A stretch of 44,241 nucleotides of DNA, from NCBI RefSeq assembly GCF_000240225.1, contig NZ_AGUD01000297.1, positions 1 through 44,241 of the forward strand. The letters run 5' to 3'. Below are positions 32,784 through 40,229 of this stretch, one piece after another. Source of the stretch: Patulibacter medicamentivorans. GTDB taxonomy: Bacteria > Actinomycetota > Thermoleophilia > Solirubrobacterales > Solirubrobacteraceae. How positions within the stretch are numbered: position 1 is the stretch's first letter; each line of letters begins with the position of its first letter. The position numbers and the translations under genes were made by a program. The notes beneath the pieces are model-generated. The model worked only from the letters and a program-made list of their open reading frames with translations, searched no databases and had not been told where the DNA came from.

Positions 32784-33054
32784 CCCAACGGAACCGGCGA
32801 GGACGCCCGAGTGCTGAGGCCAGCCGCTCGTTCACCTGCGCCGGGTGAGCGAGTGCGTCGTCGAACGCCCGCGCGGCCTCCGGCGCCAGGTCGATGATCG
32901 GACGCTGGGCGAGGACCTGCTCGGCGTGCTGGGATGCGGCCTGGAGCACGAAGGCGGAGAGGTTCAGGTGCGCCGCGTCGGCCGCGCGCTCCAGCAGCCG
33001 CTTGCGCTGTGGATCGACGCGAATCTGCAGCCGATCGTCCTTGATCGTCGCCAT
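32776..33054 (-). CDS. DUF1778 (TacA-type) ribbon-helix-helix antitoxin
   Basis: A 92-aa protein. The N-terminal RHH DNA-binding domain is DRLQIRVDPQRKRLLERAADAAHLNLSAFVLQAA. The C-terminal part (LAPEAARAFDDALAHPAQVNERL) would wrap the toxin active site. In this family, the antitoxin and toxin together repress their own promoter. The ATG at 33054 is chosen over one 12 codons upstream because a promoter (TTGACC/CATAGT) places the transcription start at or next to it. The toxin gene follows with an 8-nt overlap, giving coupled translation. Confidence 0.92.
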   Translation of the reverse strand: MATIKDDRLQIRVDPQRKRLLERAADAAHLNLSAFVLQAASQHAEQVLAQRPIIDLAPEAARAFDDALAHPAQVNERLASALGRPRRFRWVD

Positions 33055-33090
33055 GTACTCACTATGGCAGTACGTGGTCGTTGGGGTCAA
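33055..33090 (-). promoter_or_regulatory. Promoter and putative operator of the tacAT-like operon
   Basis: On the minus strand, -35 TTGACC (33085-33090) and -10 CATAGT (33061-33066) are 18 nt apart. The -10 ends 6 nt before the antitoxin ATG. A GTACT/AGTAC inverted repeat (33055-33059 and 33069-33073) brackets the -10, a plausible site for autoregulation by the RHH antitoxin. Confidence 0.55.
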
Positions 33091-33247
33091 GGGCGAGGCC
33101 GGGCCTCACCCGAACCGCCCACGGGCCCGGGCGGCAGTCGTCGGACGATCCGCCTGGCACCAGACCGGCACTCATCCGGCACTGTTCCGCGGCCGTCCCG
33201 GTGGGACATTGCGCGTCGCCTTGGAATCGACCTATGGGGGACAGGCA

Positions 33248-34084
33248 ATGGGTGGACGACGGATCACGCTGGTGGCGGTCGGGGTGGCCGTGCTCGCGAC
33301 GCCGACGATCGCGTCGGCGGTGGAGCTGGAACCGGGCCGGATGGTGGTCTACGAGGCGGGGCGGTCGGTCCCGCAGTCGCAGCTGGTCGATCTGGGCGAC
33401 CCGGAGGACCTGGGCGGCACGGTGCTCTCGGGCGACCCGCGGATCGCGGCGCGCGTCGACCACCAGCGCGACGGGGTCACGGCCGGCGTCTTCCAGGCGA
33501 CCCGGGGCAGGATCCGGATCCACTTCCCGTTCACCGAGCACGCGACGATCACCGTCGGCTCGGTCACCCTGACCGACGAGAGCGGCCAGCGGCGCACCCT
33601 GCGGCCGGGCGACAGCTACCTGATCCGCCAGGGCAGCACGATCCTCTGGGACGTCCGCGGCGCGCGGGTCCAGAAGAGCTTCTTCAACCGCGTCGAGGCG
33701 GCTGACCGGCCCGGCCCGATGCGGGTCTACGACGCCCACGACGAGCTGCCGCAGTCGCAGCTGACCGACCTCGGGGACCCCGCCGACCTGGGCGGCACCG
33801 TGCTCTCGGGCGACCCGCGGATCGCCGCCCGGGTCGACGACGTGAGCGGGCCGTTCACCGCCGGCGTCTTCCAGGCCACGCGGGGCGACATCCAGATCGC
33901 GTTCCCCTTCACCGAGCATGCGACCGTCCTCAGCCGGTCGGTCACGCTCAGCGACCAGACCGGGGCGCGGCGGCGGCTCGGCGTCGGGGACTCGTACCTG
34001 ATCCGGCGGGCCTCGTCGATCCTCTGGCAGGTGCGCCAGCCGCGGGTCCAGAAGTCGTTCTTCAACGTCGTCGAGCAGCCCTAG
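33248..34084 (+). CDS. Secreted protein of two tandem cupin domains
   Basis: A 278-aa protein. The signal peptide covers about 1-23 (LVAVGVAVLATPTIASA). Two near-duplicate 119-residue domains follow (33341-33697 and 33719-34075). Each opens with MxVY, then PQSQLxDLGDPxDLGGTVLSGDPRIAARVD, a strand GVFQATRGxIxIxFPFTEHA, then SVTL, GDSYLIR, SSILW or STILW, and VQKSFFN. The middle resembles the cupin_3 (EutQ/ureidoglycine-hydrolase-like) fold, normally cytoplasmic, so an exported duplicate is unusual. Cupin metal ligands are not obviously complete. A GGGGGACAGG Shine-Dalgarno region precedes the ATG. It may bind a small ligand outside the membrane. It precedes an ABC exporter by about 140 bp. Confidence 0.8.
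   Translation: MGGRRITLVAVGVAVLATPTIASAVELEPGRMVVYEAGRSVPQSQLVDLGDPEDLGGTVLSGDPRIAARVDHQRDGVTAGVFQATRGRIRIHFPFTEHATITVGSVTLTDESGQRRTLRPGDSYLIRQGSTILWDVRGARVQKSFFNRVEAADRPGPMRVYDAHDELPQSQLTDLGDPADLGGTVLSGDPRIAARVDDVSGPFTAGVFQATRGDIQIAFPFTEHATVLSRSVTLSDQTGARRRLGVGDSYLIRRASSILWQVRQPRVQKSFFNVVEQP
33341..34075 (+). repeat. Intragenic tandem duplication in the cupin gene
   Basis: Two copies, 33341-33697 and 33719-34075, have a period of 378 nt. The 50 nt around GGGCGACCCGCGGATCGC are almost identical between copies, while the ends differ more. This implies fairly recent duplication or ongoing gene conversion. Confidence 0.85.
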
Positions 34085-34089
34085 CCGGC

Positions 34090-34119
34090 CGGGGCCCGGC
34101 GCCGCGGCGCCGGGCCCCG
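34090..34119. terminator. 30-bp perfect palindrome after the cupin gene
   Basis: From 34090 to 34119 the sequence is perfectly self-complementary (core GGCGCCGCGGCGCC), able to form a hairpin of about 13 bp 6 nt after the cupin stop codon. There is no T tract. It is probably a terminator; a protein-binding site is also possible. Confidence 0.65.
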
Positions 34120-34178
34120 CCGCCACGGCCGCGGGCCCTGCGAAACCCACCCGATACCGCCCTGAAACCAGCGGCACC

Positions 34179-34184
34179 TAGCTT
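34179..34184 (+). promoter_or_regulatory. -10-like TAGCTT before the ABC exporter
   Basis: TAGCTT would give a leader of about 32 nt carrying the AAGGAG Shine-Dalgarno sequence (34210-34215) before the ATG at 34223. Confidence 0.4.
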
Positions 34185-34222
34185 CTTCCCGGTACCCGTC
34201 CCCGCCGCGAAGGAGCACCAAC

Positions 34223-35227
34223 ATGACCGCGACGCCCGCCGCCGTCCAAGCAACCGGCCTCGTCAAGACCTTCGGCGACTTCCACGCCGTCGACCGGATC
34301 GACCTGCACGTGGAGCAGGGCGAGATCTTCGGGGTCCTCGGTCCCAACGGAGCCGGCAAGACCACGATGCTCAAGATGCTCGCCACGCTGCTGAGCATCG
34401 ATGCCGGCAAGGCCGAGATCTTCGGGGTCGACGTCCACCGCGAGCCGCACCGGATCCGGCAGCTGCTCGGCGTCACCGGGCAGTACGCCTCGGTCGACGA
34501 GAACCTCACCGCGACCGAGAACCTGTGGCTGTTCGGGCGCCTGCAGGGGCTCCGCTCGGCCGACGCCAAGGCGACGGCCAGGCGCCTGCTCGGGCAGTTC
34601 GCCCTCGAGGAGGCCGCCGACAAGCCGATCTCGCAGTTCTCCGGCGGCATGCGTCGCCGGCTCGACCTGGCCGCGTCCCTGATCACCCGGCCGCCGCTGA
34701 TCTTCCTCGACGAGCCGACCACCGGCCTCGACCCCCGCACCCGCGGGCAGATGTGGGACACGATCCGCGAGCTCGTCGCCGACGGCTGCACCGTCCTGCT
34801 GACCACCCAGTACCTGGACGAGGCCGATCAGCTGGCCGACCGGGTCGCGGTCATCGATCGCGGACGCAAGGTCGCCGAGGGCACGCCCGACGAGCTGAAG
34901 TCCTCGGTCGGCGACTCGACCCTGCAGCTCCAGCTGGCGGCCGGCGCCGACCAGGACCTGGCCCGCGACGTCGTCCGCCGCGTCCTCGGCGAGGACCCCG
35001 TCCTGACCCCCGAGTCCGGCCGGATGAACGTCGCCCTGGACATCGCCGACCGCGCGGCCGACGTGCTGATCGGCCTGCGCCAGGCCGGTGTCGGGATCAC
35101 CTCGGTCAGCGTCGCCAAGCCGACCCTGGACGAGGTCTTCCTGGCCATCACCGGCCACGACACCAACCAGGACCAGGACCCCACCACCAGCCCCACCGAC
35201 GAGCCCGCCCTGGAGGTGGCCCGATGA
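34223..35227 (+). CDS. DrrA-type ABC transporter ATP-binding protein
   Basis: A 334-aa nucleotide-binding subunit. Walker A is G40-PNGAGK-T47, the Q-loop is in GVTGQYASVDENLTATENL, the signature is SGGMRRRLDLAASL, Walker B is LIFLDEPTTGLDP, and the H-loop position is Gln in LLTTQYLDEAD, as in DrrA-like proteins. The C-terminal domain (about 235-325, LDEVFLAITGHDT) is characteristic of the daunorubicin-resistance family. It energises export of a hydrophobic or drug-like compound with the permease encoded next, whose ATG overlaps its stop. A clear AAGGAG Shine-Dalgarno precedes the ATG. The transported substrate is unknown. Confidence 0.94.
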   Translation: MTATPAAVQATGLVKTFGDFHAVDRIDLHVEQGEIFGVLGPNGAGKTTMLKMLATLLSIDAGKAEIFGVDVHREPHRIRQLLGVTGQYASVDENLTATENLWLFGRLQGLRSADAKATARRLLGQFALEEAADKPISQFSGGMRRRLDLAASLITRPPLIFLDEPTTGLDPRTRGQMWDTIRELVADGCTVLLTTQYLDEADQLADRVAVIDRGRKVAEGTPDELKSSVGDSTLQLQLAAGADQDLARDVVRRVLGEDPVLTPESGRMNVALDIADRAADVLIGLRQAGVGITSVSVAKPTLDEVFLAITGHDTNQDQDPTTSPTDEPALEVAR

Positions 35228-36081
35228 GCACGATCCTCAACACCCTCAACCCGCCGTCCGCGACGCCGCTGCCGGCGGTCGACCCCGCCGCGGCAGTCGC
35301 TCGCGCACGCGCCCGAAACAGCCTGGCCGAGACGATCAGCCAGACGCTGTCGATGGCCTGGCGCGCGCTCAAGAAGATGCGCCGCAACCCCGAGCAGTTC
35401 TTCGACGTCACGATCCAGCCGCTGCTGTTCACCGCGATGTTCGCCTACGTCTTCGGCGGCGCGATCTCCGGCGACGTGGCCAGCTACCTGCCGATGATGA
35501 TCCCCGGGATCGTCGCCCAGACCGTCCTGACGACCTGCATGGCGACCGGCGTGCAGCTGCGCGAGGACATGGACAAGGGGGTCTTCGACCGCTTCAAGTC
35601 GCTGCCGATCGCGCGGATCGCGCCGCTCGCCGGCCCGATGGTCGCTGACATGGTCCGCTACCTGATCGCCGCGTCGCTGACCTTCGGCACCGGCATGCTG
35701 ATGGGCTACAGCCCCGACGGCGGCGTGCTCGGCGTGCTCGCGGCGATCCTGCTGGCGATCTTCGTCGGCTGGTCGATGGCCTGGATCTTCACCTTCATCG
35801 GCACCCTCGCCCGCAGCGCCCAGAGCGTCCAGGGGATGTCGATGCTGATCCTCTTCCCGCTGACGTTCCTGTCCAACGCCTTCGTCCCCGTCGACACGCT
35901 GCCGGGCTGGCTGGAGAGCTTCGTCAACGTCAACCCGGTCTCGCACCTGGTCTCCGCCACCCGAGACCTGGCCAACCACGCGACGATCAGCGGCGAGGTC
36001 GGCTGGACCCTGCTCGCCGGCCTGGTCGTGATCGCGATCTTCGCGCCGCTGTCGGTCCGCAGCTACAAGCGGCACCTGTAG
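35224..36081 (+). CDS. DrrB-type ABC-2 transporter permease
   Basis: A 285-aa permease with about six transmembrane helices: FDVTIQPLLFTAMFAYVFGGAI, YLPMMIPGIVAQTVLTTCMATG, MVADMVRYLIAASLTFGTGM, VLAAILLAIFVGWSMAWIF, MSMLILFPLTFLSNAFVP and LLAGLVVIAIFAPL. The GVFDRFKSLPIARIAP loop is the conserved ABC-2 coupling region. It forms the membrane pore of an exporter with the DrrA-like ATPase, whose stop overlaps its ATG by 4 nt, ensuring balanced synthesis. The large divergent-domain regulator gene converges on it 23 bp downstream and may control it, though this is only positional. Confidence 0.93.
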   Translation: MSTILNTLNPPSATPLPAVDPAAAVARARARNSLAETISQTLSMAWRALKKMRRNPEQFFDVTIQPLLFTAMFAYVFGGAISGDVASYLPMMIPGIVAQTVLTTCMATGVQLREDMDKGVFDRFKSLPIARIAPLAGPMVADMVRYLIAASLTFGTGMLMGYSPDGGVLGVLAAILLAIFVGWSMAWIFTFIGTLARSAQSVQGMSMLILFPLTFLSNAFVPVDTLPGWLESFVNVNPVSHLVSATRDLANHATISGEVGWTLLAGLVVIAIFAPLSVRSYKRHL

Positions 36082-36090
36082 CGCCGGGTC

Positions 36091-36103
36091 GGGCCGCCGG
36101 CCC
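36091..36103. terminator. Short hairpin between convergent drrB and regulator
   Basis: GGGCC-GCC-GGCCC, a 5-bp GC stem in the 23-bp gap between two convergent genes. It is weak, but the only candidate terminator present. Confidence 0.35.
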
Positions 36104-36104
36104 A

Positions 36105-39100
36105 TCAGCCCCCGAGCCGCTCGACCAGGCCCCGCGCCTCGACGAGCAGCTCGGGGGCGCGCCGCTCCCCGAGCGCCGCTCGCGCCGCGTCGATCCGGCC
36201 CGGCGCGCGCTCCTCGGCCCGCGGGGCGATCCGCTCCCAGGCCATCGTCGGGATCATGCGGTTGTAGGCGAACCGCTCGGCCAGCACCAGCAGCGTGACC
36301 GCGTCGTCGACCGCGATCGCGTCGCGCAGCAGCCCCCAGCTGCCGAGCGCGAACAGCAGCATCCCCGCCACCGGATAGTCCAGGTGCGGGTCGTCCGGGT
36401 TCAGCGCCAGCACCGTCCCGCCGCGGCAGCTGCGGAACAGCGTCCGCCCGGCCTCGTCGTCCTCCGGCCCGCCGTGCTGTGCGATCGCGGCCAGCGCCGT
36501 CGCCTCGCCGAACAGCGTCCACGGCTCGAGGCCGGTCGTCGCCACCCCCGGGAACGGCATCTGCCGCATCCGGGCGGCCGCGTCCTGGTAGGCCCGCAGG
36601 CCGGCCGCGCGGTCGCCCTGCGCCAGCAGCAGCTCCGCCCTGCCGATCAGGGTCACGATGCCGCCGCCGAAGGTCGTCTCGAGATCCTCGATCCCGTCGA
36701 TCAGGTCGATCTCGGCCTCGGCGTCGGCCGGGCGGCCCTCGGCGATCGCCGTCAGCGCCAGCAGCGACCGCAGCTGGATCTCGTCGTCGCGGGCTCCGAG
36801 CCGCTGCAGCACCGGCAGTGCCGCGCGCGCGTAGCCGGTCGCGGCCTCGCGGTCGCCCAGCGGCATCGTCAGCTGCGCCAGCTGGGTGCGCAGGATCGCC
36901 GCCACCCACGGGCCGTCCTCGTCGCGGGCCAGGGCCAGCGCCTGCGCCGCGGCGTCGACCGCCGCGGTCGGGTCGCCGGCGTTCTCGCGCGTGTGGCTCA
37001 GCCACTGGAGCGCGAACTGCGCGACGTGGCGATCGGGATCGCGCGCGAGCGCCTCGAGCCGCGCCGGGAACTCGCGGGCGTCGGCCGGGTCGTAGGCCAG
37101 CATCACCCGCGCCGTCGCCGCCAGCCGCCGGTTGCCGTCCTCCGCCCCGATCCGCTGGAGCAGCGCGCGCAGCGGGCCGGTGTGGTCGGTCGACGCGATC
37201 ATCGAGTTGCTCAACGTCACCGCCATCGCGGCCCGGGTCTGGTCCAGCAGGTGCTCCGGAGGCGACCAGTCGCGGACGACGTCGGCGATCGCCTCGGTGA
37301 GCGCGATCAGCCGCCCGTGGTTGCCGCGGATCGACCAGAAGAAGCCGAGCACCGCCAGCAGCTGGATGGCCGCTTCGACGTCGCGATCGGCCACGGCGTC
37401 CCGCAGCTCGTCGGCCAGGTTGCTCTCCTCGGCCGCGAGCGCGTCGATCGCGGCGAACTGGTCGGCGCCGGCCAGCCGATCGCCGTTGCGCCAGGCGTAG
37501 CCGGTCGCCCAGCGGCGCTGCGCCGCGCGTGCCTCGTCCTGCTCGCCGACCGCGCGCAGCTGCATCCGCCCGAACTCGCGGACCGTCTCGAGCATCCGGT
37601 AGCGGACCCCGGCGGCGGACTCGTGGACGCTCAGCAGCGACTGGTCGACCAGGTTCTGGACCGCGTCGAATGCCCCGTCGCCGAGCACCTCGCCGGCGGC
37701 GTCGAGGGTGAAGCCGTCGTGGAACAGCGCCAGCCGTCGCAGCGCGCGCCGCTCGGACTCGCCCAGCAGGTTCCACGACCAGTCGATCACCGCCAGCAGG
37801 GTCCGGTGGCGGTCGGGAGCGCTGCGGTCGCCCCCGCGCAGGAGCGCGAAGCGATCCTCGAGCCGGCGGTCGATCTCCTCGACGGCCATCACCCGGACCT
37901 TGGCCGCCGCCAGCTCGATCGCCAGCGGCAGGCCGTCGAGCCGGACGACGATCCGCCGCACGACCTGGTCGTCGAGCTTGACCGCGGGCCGGGCGGCGAC
38001 CGCGCGCTGGCGGAACAGCTCGACGGCGTCGGTCGGCTGCAGCTCGCCCAGCTGATAGACCCGCTCGGCGCCGATCGCCAGCGGGGCGCGGGTGGTGGTC
38101 AGGACGCGCAGGTCGGCGGTGGTCGAGACGAGGAACGCGACCAGCTCGGCGACCGCGGCCACCAGGTGCTCGCAGTTGTCGAGGATCAGCAGGCTCGGCG
38201 CCTGCCCCAGGCGCTGGGCGACGCGGGCGCGGACGTCGGCCCGCTGCTCGGGCGTCAGCGTCCTGCGGCTGCTGACCGAGTCGCGGACGCCGAGCACCGA
38301 GCCGACCTCGCCGACCAGGTCCTCGGGCGCGGTCACGCCGACCAGCTCGACGACGTGGACCGCCGGCTCGGTCGCGTCGCGGGCCAGGACGTGCGCCAGC
38401 CGCGTCTTGCCGAGCCCGCCGGGCCCGAGGATCGAGACCACCCGCGCGCTCGACAGCAGCGCCCGCAGCCGCTCGACGTCCTGGTCGCGGCCGAGCAGCG
38501 CGGTCGCGTCGTAGCGGACGCCGCTGCGGACCGGGCGATCGAGCGCCAGCAGGTCGCGGTGGACGCGCTGCAGCGCCTCGCCGGGGCTCGCGCCGAGCCG
38601 GTCGCGGACGTCGCGGCGGTAGCGCTCGAACCGCTCCAGCGCCGCGCCCGGCCCGCGCACGACCGCCTCGCTGCGCAGCAGGTCGGCCAGCAGCGACTCG
38701 TCGTCGGGGTGCGCGGCGTGGGCGGCCTCGAGCGCCGGCAGCGCGTCGCCGTGGGCGCCGGTCCGGCTCGATGCCTGGGCCAGCAGCAGCCGCGCGCGAT
38801 CGACGTCGCCGACGGCGTCCCGCCGCAGGTCCGCCAGCGGTCCCCGCTCGTCGTCGCCGATGGTCGCCAGGCCGTTGGCCAGCGCCAGCGCCTGGCGGGC
38901 CAGCTCGGCGGCCGCGACCGGGTCGTCCGCGATCGCCCGGCCGGCGTCGGCGACCAGGGCCGCGAGCCGCGAGCTGTCGACCCGGGCCGGGTCCACGCCC
39001 AGCCGGTAGCCGTCGCCCTCGCGCACGATCGCCTCGGGACCGCAGGCGGTGCGCGTGCGCGAGACGACGACCTGCAGGCCCTTGCTGGCGTTGGCCAGCG

Positions 39101-39254
39101 GCTCCTCGCCCCAGATCAGGTCGACCAGCCGCTCGGCCCGGACCGCCCGCCCGCGACCCGCGGCCAGCGCGGCCAGCAGGGCCCGCGACCGGTCGCCGAC
39201 GACCTCGGCGCCGTCGAAGCGCACGCCGTCGAGGAGGGTCAGGCTGGCGGGCAC
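36105..39254 (-). CDS. AfsR/SARP-like BTAD regulator with NB-ARC-type ATPase
   Basis: A 1049-aa regulator. The N-terminal OmpR-like winged helix lies at about 1-88 (RAERLVDLIWGEEPLANASKGLQVVVSRTR). The bacterial transcriptional activation domain (BTAD, TPR-like) lies at about 92-240 and ends LGASPGEALQRVHRDLLALD. A STAND/NB-ARC ATPase follows with Walker A G277-PGGLGK-T284 and Walker B LLILDNCEH at 355-363, then GLPLAIELAAAK. The C-terminal ~500 residues are TPR-like helices. Such proteins activate secondary-metabolite or stress genes after ATP-dependent oligomerisation. GTG 39254 is chosen because TACACT lies 7 nt upstream and the winged helix begins there; the frame is open much further. 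It is divergent from the 39421 gene and convergent with drrB. Confidence 0.9.
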   Translation of the reverse strand: MPASLTLLDGVRFDGAEVVGDRSRALLAALAAGRGRAVRAERLVDLIWGEEPLANASKGLQVVVSRTRTACGPEAIVREGDGYRLGVDPARVDSSRLAALVADAGRAIADDPVAAAELARQALALANGLATIGDDERGPLADLRRDAVGDVDRARLLLAQASSRTGAHGDALPALEAAHAAHPDDESLLADLLRSEAVVRGPGAALERFERYRRDVRDRLGASPGEALQRVHRDLLALDRPVRSGVRYDATALLGRDQDVERLRALLSSARVVSILGPGGLGKTRLAHVLARDATEPAVHVVELVGVTAPEDLVGEVGSVLGVRDSVSSRRTLTPEQRADVRARVAQRLGQAPSLLILDNCEHLVAAVAELVAFLVSTTADLRVLTTTRAPLAIGAERVYQLGELQPTDAVELFRQRAVAARPAVKLDDQVVRRIVVRLDGLPLAIELAAAKVRVMAVEEIDRRLEDRFALLRGGDRSAPDRHRTLLAVIDWSWNLLGESERRALRRLALFHDGFTLDAAGEVLGDGAFDAVQNLVDQSLLSVHESAAGVRYRMLETVREFGRMQLRAVGEQDEARAAQRRWATGYAWRNGDRLAGADQFAAIDALAAEESNLADELRDAVADRDVEAAIQLLAVLGFFWSIRGNHGRLIALTEAIADVVRDWSPPEHLLDQTRAAMAVTLSNSMIASTDHTGPLRALLQRIGAEDGNRRLAATARVMLAYDPADAREFPARLEALARDPDRHVAQFALQWLSHTRENAGDPTAAVDAAAQALALARDEDGPWVAAILRTQLAQLTMPLGDREAATGYARAALPVLQRLGARDDEIQLRSLLALTAIAEGRPADAEAEIDLIDGIEDLETTFGGGIVTLIGRAELLLAQGDRAAGLRAYQDAAARMRQMPFPGVATTGLEPWTLFGEATALAAIAQHGGPEDDEAGRTLFRSCRGGTVLALNPDDPHLDYPVAGMLLFALGSWGLLRDAIAVDDAVTLLVLAERFAYNRMIPTMAWERIAPRAEERAPGRIDAARAALGERRAPELLVEARGLVERLGG

Positions 39255-39261
39255 GTGGGTC

Positions 39262-39267
39262 AGTGTA
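39262..39267 (-). promoter_or_regulatory. -10 element TACACT (minus strand) for the BTAD regulator
   Basis: Minus-strand TACACT ends 7 nt before the GTG at 39254, which supports this start codon in a frame that stays open for another ~360 nt. Confidence 0.55.
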
Positions 39268-39420
39268 GGTGCGGGGCGCCGGCGGTCTCGCGGCCTGGCG
39301 CGGTCAGGGTCGCGGACGAACCGCTTCGGCTCCTCCGCCGCTCGGTCCAGGGTCGGTTCCCGATTGTGGGCCGGGGTGCCCTGCGGTGGGATCCACGGCT
39401 TGATCCACAGGAGCCTTCCC

Positions 39421-40140
39421 ATGTCGTACACGACCTCCGCGCGCCGCACCGTCGGCGTGCTCGCATCCGCCGCGGCGCTGGCCGCCGTCGCCCCGGCCGC
39501 CGCCGATGCCGCGTCGCTGACCTTCGACCGCGCCTGCCAGTTGCAGACGCAGATGGTCACCGCCACGCTGACCGGGTTCTCGCCCAATGCCTCGGTGGTG
39601 CTGGCGAGCACCAACTCCTACGGCGGGACGATCTACGAGATCGTGTCGACGGACGCCAGCGGTAACGGCACCGTCTCGTTCCCGTCCCCGGTGCCCCAGC
39701 TCGACGCTCCCGGTTCGCGCGAGCTGCCGTTCCAGGCGACCGACGCGGTCGACGCCGGGATCACGGCTGCGGGGGCGTTCCGGACCTCGACCGGCACGTT
39801 CACGGTCTCCGGGCGCGACCGGCCGACGACCGCCAAGCGCACCTGGACGATGTCGGGCTTCCAGGACGGCCGTACCGTCTACGGCCACTTCGTGCACCGC
39901 GGCAAGCTGCGCGGGACCTACGCGTTCGGCGTCGCCCGCGGCGTCTGCGGCGAGCTCGTTGCCCGGGCCGCGGCGATCCCGCTGAAGTTCAAGTCGATCA
40001 GGGTCAAGGGCAAGAAGCGCAAGGCGAAGATCCCGACCGGCGAGTGGCGGGTGCAGCTGGACCACAGCAAGCGCTACTCGCCGTCCGCCAGCCCGCGGAT
40101 GATCGGGACCCTCACGGTGTCGGGCTCGCAGCGGACCTGA
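39421..40140 (+). CDS. Secreted protein of unknown function
   Basis: A 239-aa protein with a clear signal peptide (about 1-30, VGVLASAAALAAVAPAAADA, cut before ASLTF). The mature part seems beta-rich, with an Ig-like first half (QMVTATLTGFSPNASVVLAST, GTIYEIVSTDASGNGTVSF). The second half is more basic (FQDGRTVYGHFVHRGKLRGTYAFG, KSIRVKGKKRKAKIPTGEWRVQLD) and ends TVSGSQ. Two cysteines (in RACQLQ and GVCGEL) may form a disulfide. I do not recognise a named family. The ATG has a good Shine-Dalgarno AGGAG (39409-39413, 7-nt spacing). It is divergent from the BTAD regulator across 166 bp and may be one of its targets, by position only. Confidence 0.75.
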   Translation: MSYTTSARRTVGVLASAAALAAVAPAAADAASLTFDRACQLQTQMVTATLTGFSPNASVVLASTNSYGGTIYEIVSTDASGNGTVSFPSPVPQLDAPGSRELPFQATDAVDAGITAAGAFRTSTGTFTVSGRDRPTTAKRTWTMSGFQDGRTVYGHFVHRGKLRGTYAFGVARGVCGELVARAAAIPLKFKSIRVKGKKRKAKIPTGEWRVQLDHSKRYSPSASPRMIGTLTVSGSQRT

Positions 40141-40155
40141 GCGATCGGGGCGGCG

Positions 40156-40179
40156 ACCGGCGTTCGCGTCGGCGCCGGT
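40156..40179 (+). terminator. Hairpin after the 39421 gene
   Basis: ACCGGCG/CGCCGGT, a 7-bp stem with a 10-nt loop, lies 15 nt after the stop codon. It is a possible terminator without T tract. Confidence 0.45.
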
Positions 40180-40217
40180 GCCGTCCAAATCGTTCCCGCC
40201 ACCCACCCGATCCCGAC

Positions 40218-40223
40218 TAGGCT
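40218..40223 (+). promoter_or_regulatory. -10 element TAGGCT before the acylase gene
   Basis: TAGGCT ends 6 nt before the GTG at 40230, consistent with a leaderless start. Confidence 0.55.
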
Positions 40224-40229
40224 GCGACC

